Below, piece by piece: positions 59,589 to 64,000 of a stretch of 64,000 bases of DNA. The stretch is from a virus. Within the stretch, counting starts at the first letter, position 1. Every line of letters begins with the position of its first letter. The stretch lies in IMG/VR virus record IMGVR_UViG_3300031963_008656, positions 150,936-214,935 of that record, one strand, 5' to 3'. The translations under genes were made by a program, and so were the position numbers. Below the pieces are notes generated by a model. The model was not told where the DNA came from, searched no databases, and saw only the letters and a list, made by a program, of their open reading frames with translations.

Positions 59589-60187
59589 TGTATTTCCTTG
59601 ATATAGTAGTTAGCCACTTGTTGATGTATGGCAGTGTCAGTTATGTGATAGTAGGGTCTGTACAGTGCGGTATTGCCATGGTCCCAGAGATTCACTTGGC
59701 TGCGATACTGATCAAACTTGCTAAAATACTGTTTGGTACCGCCAAACTTTGGATGTTCAAAGCCGCCTTGGTCAAACAAAAAAGGTATTTTGCTATCAAC
59801 TAATTTTTGGAGAGTGTTTTCAATGACGCATTGATTTTGGTATATGGCAAGATCAAGATCAAAAAATTCTGTGTAATAGTGTTTGATCAATTCTAACTTG
59901 CGTTGATCAAATGGCGTGGTTGCTGTGCTGGCTGTGAGAAAACTGTAAGGAACTATTTGGTCTTGATATCGTGTTTGGCTGCGAGTGCAACTGGTTCCTT
60001 GCACAATCACAAAGTCAGCTTGATCCTCAATGGCACCATCTACTTGCATGGCTATCATGAGATTGGTAGCACTGACTGTCGCTTGATTTACCGTCTGAAA
60101 TTCTACGCCCAATAGGTCTACCCAGCAAGGTCCGTATTCTGGATCTGGCACACAAAAACTATCACCGCAAATGTACACACGTTTCAT
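59585..60187 (-). CDS. SGNH-like protein (200 aa)
   Basis: Block I Ser in VYICGDSFCVPDPEYG (3-18); C-terminal HITDTAIHQQVANYYIKE gives Asp and His. It shares this opening with the 35509-36210 protein, so both belong to the same phage branch. ATGA overlaps on both sides. Hydrolase role expected, not shown. Confidence 0.6.
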   Translation of the reverse strand: MKRVYICGDSFCVPDPEYGPCWVDLLGVEFQTVNQATVSATNLMIAMQVDGAIEDQADFVIVQGTSCTRSQTRYQDQIVPYSFLTASTATTPFDQRKLELIKHYYTEFFDLDLAIYQNQCVIENTLQKLVDSKIPFLFDQGGFEHPKFGGTKQYFSKFDQYRSQVNLWDHGNTALYRPYYHITDTAIHQQVANYYIKEIQ

Positions 60188-61176
60188 GAGTTTACAAAAT
60201 TTTCAATGTCTCTTATGATTTCATTTGCAAATCGTTGTTGCACCAACTGTTGGTTAAAAAATCTATTGCGATTGTGTTGCAATTTTTGTTCAGTCAATGA
60301 GTCAATTGCAAATTGATGCGGCCAATACTCACGTACAGCGTCAACAACAACTTGTGTAACTTGAGTATGCCGTTGCTCGTCATTAGCAATGTTGTCATAG
60401 CTTTCGTCCCAGAGATTACCAAATGTTTCAAATCCTTCGCGATGCAAGTACTTTAATGTTTCATAAGATCCAAACACAATAAAAGGATGATAGTAGGCCA
60501 TGGGTTTGAATATTTTTTCGCTCACTTCTGTTTTGTAGCAAGGCAAGCATGGGCTGTTGGTCCAGGCGTTGGTGCGCATGTAGCTTTCTACCACCACACT
60601 AAAGCAAGTGGAGTCGTACCAGTCTGGATTCATGTAGTACAACCAGTAAACTGGATTGTTGGGATTGTTGTGATCGCAATCGCCTGGCAACAGGTGTCCA
60701 CGTGCTACATAACTCCACAGAGCTTGATCAAGCACAGGAGACAGTGTTTTCAAAGTGAGGTCTTTGTGTTCTCGTTCTTTGTTCATTGGCATGAAAAAAC
60801 TGTGTCGATAGCGTCTGTTAGGGCGGTACTCGTTGTATGCCACAGCAGTGTAGTACAAACTTTCTCTGTACCACAGCCAATTGCCATTTCTCAGTGTTAA
60901 TCTTCCATCTTTGGCTATACTGGGCGTGTCTACATCACTGTCCCAAAGATGGTCCACAATCATTTTAAATCCGCTGTTGACAAACGGCTGCCACCATTGT
61001 GGAGTTTTTTCCAGCACACTAACATGATTGGTCAGCACCACACAATCTGCAGGTGAATAGAATACATCATCAGAGTAAGGCACCAGGTCAAAGTATGGAT
61101 CAACCTGCGGGCGAACACACCCGTGAGTAAAGTTCACAAACTCATTGGGGTGATATATTAGTTTGATTTTGCTCAT
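60184..61176 (-). CDS. Putative glycosyltransferase-like protein (330 aa)
   Basis: Contains YKTEVSEKIFKPMAYYHPFI and HREGFETFGNLWDESYDN, matching the C-terminal pattern of 41791-42909. The N-terminal half is distinct. It overlaps the SGNH-like gene behind it (35 nt). Likely a glycan-modifying enzyme by motif and context. Confidence 0.55.
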   Translation of the reverse strand: MSKIKLIYHPNEFVNFTHGCVRPQVDPYFDLVPYSDDVFYSPADCVVLTNHVSVLEKTPQWWQPFVNSGFKMIVDHLWDSDVDTPSIAKDGRLTLRNGNWLWYRESLYYTAVAYNEYRPNRRYRHSFFMPMNKEREHKDLTLKTLSPVLDQALWSYVARGHLLPGDCDHNNPNNPVYWLYYMNPDWYDSTCFSVVVESYMRTNAWTNSPCLPCYKTEVSEKIFKPMAYYHPFIVFGSYETLKYLHREGFETFGNLWDESYDNIANDEQRHTQVTQVVVDAVREYWPHQFAIDSLTEQKLQHNRNRFFNQQLVQQRFANEIIRDIENFVNS

Positions 61177-61930
61177 ATTGTAACAACATGGTACTGGCTA
61201 TTTCACGATGTATCTTTGGACCACCGTGCATGTGATCTCTTGCATATCCTATGTCTTCTCTCGATCTTGTCATTGTAGTGTCAGTGTCTACAGAACAAAA
61301 TTTAGCACCTGCATTGGTAGACATTTGCTGCACAGCAAAAATGTTTTTTTCTTTGTTGATCAAGTGATTTTCTTCTTGCATGAACCATGTGTTGAGATAC
61401 ACATCTGCAGGGTTGAAATACTTGCTCTGGCTCTGTGGCATAAAAGTATCTGCTTTAAATATATCACTGTCTTGGCATTTTTCTGCAAGAACTAATTCAA
61501 TTCTAGCTTGCGGTGGTGCAAGCATGCAAACCACTTTGGCATTGAGTTTTGGTAGCCAATATCTAGCCAATCTAAAACAACTGTCAGCTGAATAGCCGCC
61601 CCAAGCCAAATTAAACACTTTTAAATTCAATGCTTGTCCTACTAGGCTGGGCCACAAGCATTCTACTGGCAACCCAATGCCCATGGTATAACTGCAACCC
61701 AGTGCCACAACACACGGCAAGTCATCAAACTCATCGCATCTGAATCCTTCGCTGTTTAGATTGTAAGTGATAGCACCTGGCTTGTCCCAACCCATGTTTT
61801 GAAAATATTCTCGATGTGCAGAATTTTGCATCAAGTTGTCAAAATGTTCTTTGGTGTCAGTTGGCATCCAATCCAAACATTGGTCTGCTATGTGAATGCC
61901 AGGATGATATGGTTTTTGATGTGTTATCAT
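61142..61930 (-). CDS. SGNH-like protein (262 aa)
   Basis: VALGCSYTMGIGLPVECLWP (about residues 69-88) holds the nucleophile Ser; YARDHMHGGPKIHREIAST gives Asp and His near the C-terminus, the usual position for catalysis. Larger than the other copies by an N-terminal extension. Function unknown. Confidence 0.6.
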   Translation of the reverse strand: MITHQKPYHPGIHIADQCLDWMPTDTKEHFDNLMQNSAHREYFQNMGWDKPGAITYNLNSEGFRCDEFDDLPCVVALGCSYTMGIGLPVECLWPSLVGQALNLKVFNLAWGGYSADSCFRLARYWLPKLNAKVVCMLAPPQARIELVLAEKCQDSDIFKADTFMPQSQSKYFNPADVYLNTWFMQEENHLINKEKNIFAVQQMSTNAGAKFCSVDTDTTMTRSREDIGYARDHMHGGPKIHREIASTMLLQYEQNQTNISPQ

Positions 61931-63063
61931 AATGAATTAGCAATGGTAGGCCAAAGAGCAGCAAAACTTGTTGATTTTTTAAGCTGTTGCTCAATGTTTT
62001 TATGAAATTCCAAAATGTCAAAGTTGTAATCAGGAGATATCAAATAACTGTTGTCTTGCAAAGTCATGCGATATCGTTTGAGTGTGTCTACTGCACGACC
62101 CTTGTGATCTTGCCAGCGTTGTACAACTTTATCTATTTCTTGTATGGCCAGTTGTCTTAACGCCTCAGGGTATCGTCGAATGTCTAACTCCCAAGGATGA
62201 GACAGTTCACACCAAAACAAATCAAGATTGTGACGTTCACAATATTCATAGTATTCCACAAGGTCTAATGCACAATAAATTGAATAGGCCGGATGCGCTA
62301 TGACTTTTTGTTGATCTTGTTTCATCACAGCAATGTTTTTTTCAAACTGTTGCCAATTGGCTCGATCCCGCACATATTCAAATTTTTCAGCATTGGCATT
62401 GTCAAAGCTGATCATCCAGTCCACGCTAGGCCAAGTTTTAAGTGTTTGATAGATTGTGTTGGTAGTGATATCCATGCTGAGATTGGTAGTAACCATTACT
62501 CGTACTTTGTTTGGATTTATAAATTTTAGAAACCTGTCAAGCCCTTTTTGCAACAATGGTTCACCGCCGCCCAACACAAGACCTTGAATGTTTTGTCCTT
62601 GTGCTTGTGCCAATTCGATAAGGTCTTCATGTTCATTTTTAACATGATTGATTGGTATGCGTTTGACACTTTGCCAAGCCGTGGAAGTTTCAGGATTGCA
62701 ATACACACAGGTAAGATTGCACAGATTACTCCAGTTAACCACAAGATGTTCTAATTTAAAAAATTCAATGTCTTGATCAATAGCTGACAATGTGTCTGGA
62801 TCTGCATGTCGCACTGTTCTACCACTGGAGCCTGTGGTTTCTTCAAGTTGCTTGCACCAAGTGCATGCTGCATGCCACTCGCCTTGTGCCATGGCATTTT
62901 TAAGTTCTCTAGCAGGTGCATTCAACAACACCTGTTGTATGGGTATTTCTTTGATGTTGCCCAGTTCATAACCTGAGTGCATGCAGGGGAACACACGACC
63001 AGTTTGATCAATATTCAAACTGGTCCAAGGTGCTGAACAAAATGTAGGACTTTGTGTAATCAT
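61927..63063 (-). CDS. Twitch/SPASM radical SAM protein (378 aa)
   Basis: N-terminal Cys-rich cap (FCSAPWTSLNIDQTGRVFPC) and CTWCKQLEETTGSSGRTVRH, then the radical SAM core CNLTCVYC (CxxxCxxC) and GGGEPLL. This cap-then-core layout is that of phage twitch-domain radical SAM proteins. The start MITQSPTFCSAPW at 63063 is set by ATGA coupling. Substrate unknown; the neighbouring oxygenase and GT-like genes suggest a peptide or glycan modification pathway. Confidence 0.82.
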   Translation of the reverse strand: MITQSPTFCSAPWTSLNIDQTGRVFPCMHSGYELGNIKEIPIQQVLLNAPARELKNAMAQGEWHAACTWCKQLEETTGSSGRTVRHADPDTLSAIDQDIEFFKLEHLVVNWSNLCNLTCVYCNPETSTAWQSVKRIPINHVKNEHEDLIELAQAQGQNIQGLVLGGGEPLLQKGLDRFLKFINPNKVRVMVTTNLSMDITTNTIYQTLKTWPSVDWMISFDNANAEKFEYVRDRANWQQFEKNIAVMKQDQQKVIAHPAYSIYCALDLVEYYEYCERHNLDLFWCELSHPWELDIRRYPEALRQLAIQEIDKVVQRWQDHKGRAVDTLKRYRMTLQDNSYLISPDYNFDILEFHKNIEQQLKKSTSFAALWPTIANSL

Positions 63064-63620
63064 AATTTTTCTGAAAGCCAACTGTAACTGCACAGTCTAA
63101 AAGAGTCAGCAGGAACTGGCGTTAGCATGGCATGCCATTGTAAATGTCTCACACCTTGACTATCTGGTGTGTTGATCATTATATAACCACTGTTGGGTTG
63201 CATGGTAAATTGATATCGCAATGAGTCAGGATTTTTGTAGTGGTAAAACGAAGTGCCCAACTGTGCGTCAGCACCAATCCAAGTCAGTTGCATGGATCCC
63301 GGCATTTCGCCATCAGTGTGCATGGCACAAGTGAATCCTGGTTCGTCTACCCACCACGCTGTGCCTTGATATCCTTGCAGTTTGCGCCCAAGGCCATGTT
63401 CAATTTGATCAATGTGCTGTTCAAGATATTGGTGCCATTCTGGCATCCAAGGCAAAGAGTCATTGTTAATTTTTCTTCGTGGCCATAGTTCTTGCCCTTC
63501 TTGTTTTTGCCAGGGCAGAGACAACCAGTCGGTAGTCATGACTTTTTGCACAATGTTTTCAGGAAAAACATTTTCAATCAAGAACAAGTCATAATACTCA
63601 TCAACAGCAGTTATTTGCAT
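63060..63620 (-). CDS. Putative 2OG-Fe(II) oxygenase (186 aa)
   Basis: Iron ligand pair in CAMHTDGEMPGS (HTD), second His in VRHLQWHAMLTPV, and a 2OG-type Arg in DSFRLCSYSWL. The start at 63620 (MQITAVDEYYDLF) overlaps the end of the edge gene by 10 nt; the start at 63641 is equally possible as neither has a ribosome-binding site. It couples with the radical SAM gene. Substrate unknown. Confidence 0.65.
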   Translation of the reverse strand: MQITAVDEYYDLFLIENVFPENIVQKVMTTDWLSLPWQKQEGQELWPRRKINNDSLPWMPEWHQYLEQHIDQIEHGLGRKLQGYQGTAWWVDEPGFTCAMHTDGEMPGSMQLTWIGADAQLGTSFYHYKNPDSLRYQFTMQPNSGYIMINTPDSQGVRHLQWHAMLTPVPADSFRLCSYSWLSEKL

Positions 63621-64000
63621 AGGAATGCCAGTTCTGGCCATAGGCGTTGAAATTCACCAGCTTTGTCTGGATGATACTTGGTCTCGTTGTCATGAATGTG
63701 TTTGAAGAACGCTGTGTCAATCTTGCTGATTTTGTTCTCACTCAATCTGGCTTGATAGGTAGCTAATGCATTGTCAAAGAACTGGCGTTCAGCAGGGGTA
63801 GCAATACCCATCGCATAGAAACGTTCAATCTCTGTAATGGCTTCCCGAGCAACACCAGCACCGTGCAAGAACGGATCAAGGTATTCGGGCTGAAACAAGT
63901 TTTGCCACAGCACTGTGGTGCCTGTATCCTCAGCAAACTGTCTTAATTCACAGATGCGAGTGGCATTGTAAATGTTGTACACCGCATGTATGCCGCCCCA
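63611..64000 (-). CDS. Partial protein at right edge, probably radical SAM C-terminus
   Basis: The frame stays open to the window end (WGGIHAVYNIYNATRICEL), so the gene starts outside the window. YNIYNATRICELRQFAEDTG and the following helices resemble the C-terminal part of twitch-domain radical SAM proteins, as in the 61927-63063 gene's group. The start seen internally (GTG at 63982) is not a real start. 130 aa visible. Confidence 0.55.
   Translation of the reverse strand, partial: WGGIHAVYNIYNATRICELRQFAEDTGTTVLWQNLFQPEYLDPFLHGAGVAREAITEIERFYAMGIATPAERQFFDNALATYQARLSENKISKIDTAFFKHIHDNETKYHPDKAGEFQRLWPELAFLCK

Noticed and set aside
1-64000. Stop codon reassignment (TAG or TGA read as amino acid)
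   Set aside because: TAA, TAG and TGA all end clear genes throughout the window, with correct overlaps to neighbours; only the left-edge frame shows in-frame stops.
1-64000. CRISPR array, insertion sequence or integrase/attachment site
   Set aside because: No regularly spaced repeats, transposase motifs or integrase were seen, consistent with a virulent T4-like phage.

Overview
The window is a piece of a large T4-like tailed phage genome (myovirus type, class Caudoviricetes). The diagnostic set is a gp17-type terminase, UvsX, UvsW, a gp32-like SSB, gp41 helicase, gp61 primase, gp30-type DNA ligase, endonuclease VII and NrdA/NrdB. Genes are packed with 1-30 nt overlaps, mostly on the minus strand, with four short plus-strand islands. 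The heptose/LPS-type sugar genes point to a Gram-negative host and the gene mix resembles aquatic T4-like phages, but the host cannot be named from the sequence. Capsid, portal and DNA polymerase gp43 genes are not in the window.

Layout, left to right: (1) 1-4.2 kb, small early genes and DNA ligase, with several strong sigma70-type promoters. (2) 4.2-6.6 kb, a late virion protein and a PAAR spike tip. (3) 6.6-18.6 kb, nucleotide metabolism and auxiliary metabolism: Sm-like protein, glutaredoxin, NrdB, NrdA, class II aldolase, methyltransferase, fatty-acid desaturase, a pectate-lyase-like tail protein, a PD-(D/E)XK nuclease, a 2OG oxygenase, and the Fe-S proteins IscA and IscU. (4) 18.6-25.9 kb, a late block of virion-type genes driven by T4-like late boxes (CTAAATA or GTAAATA), including a protein with two nucleotidyltransferase-like domains. 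(5) 25.9-38.8 kb, replication and recombination: helicase, primase, endonuclease VII, UvsW, and a 192-aa protein carrying the DnaE (Pol III alpha) catalytic motifs. (6) 38.8-40.6 kb, an AAA ATPase and small genes, each with its own promoter. (7) 40.6-51.4 kb, a glycan and surface-modification module of glycosyltransferases, methyltransferases, a radical SAM enzyme and a nucleotidyltransferase-cupin fusion. (8) 51.4-58.6 kb, UvsY-like protein, UvsX, gp32-like SSB, a large virion protein and terminase. (9) 58.6-64 kb, a GDP-mannose-3,5-epimerase-like enzyme, SGNH-like proteins, radical SAM proteins and another 2OG oxygenase.

Two promoter classes can be read directly. Eleven sigma70-type promoters have a TTGAC-like -35, exactly 17 nt, and a TATAAT-like -10; they precede early or regulatory genes. 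Short TAAATA boxes precede virion genes and match T4 late promoters. Several promoters of both classes lie only 6-8 nt before the start codon, with no ribosome-binding site, which predicts leaderless mRNAs. Four hairpins with U-tracts mark terminators. No gene-free stretch exceeds 300 bases once the small genes are counted. No CRISPR array, insertion sequence or certain tRNA was seen.
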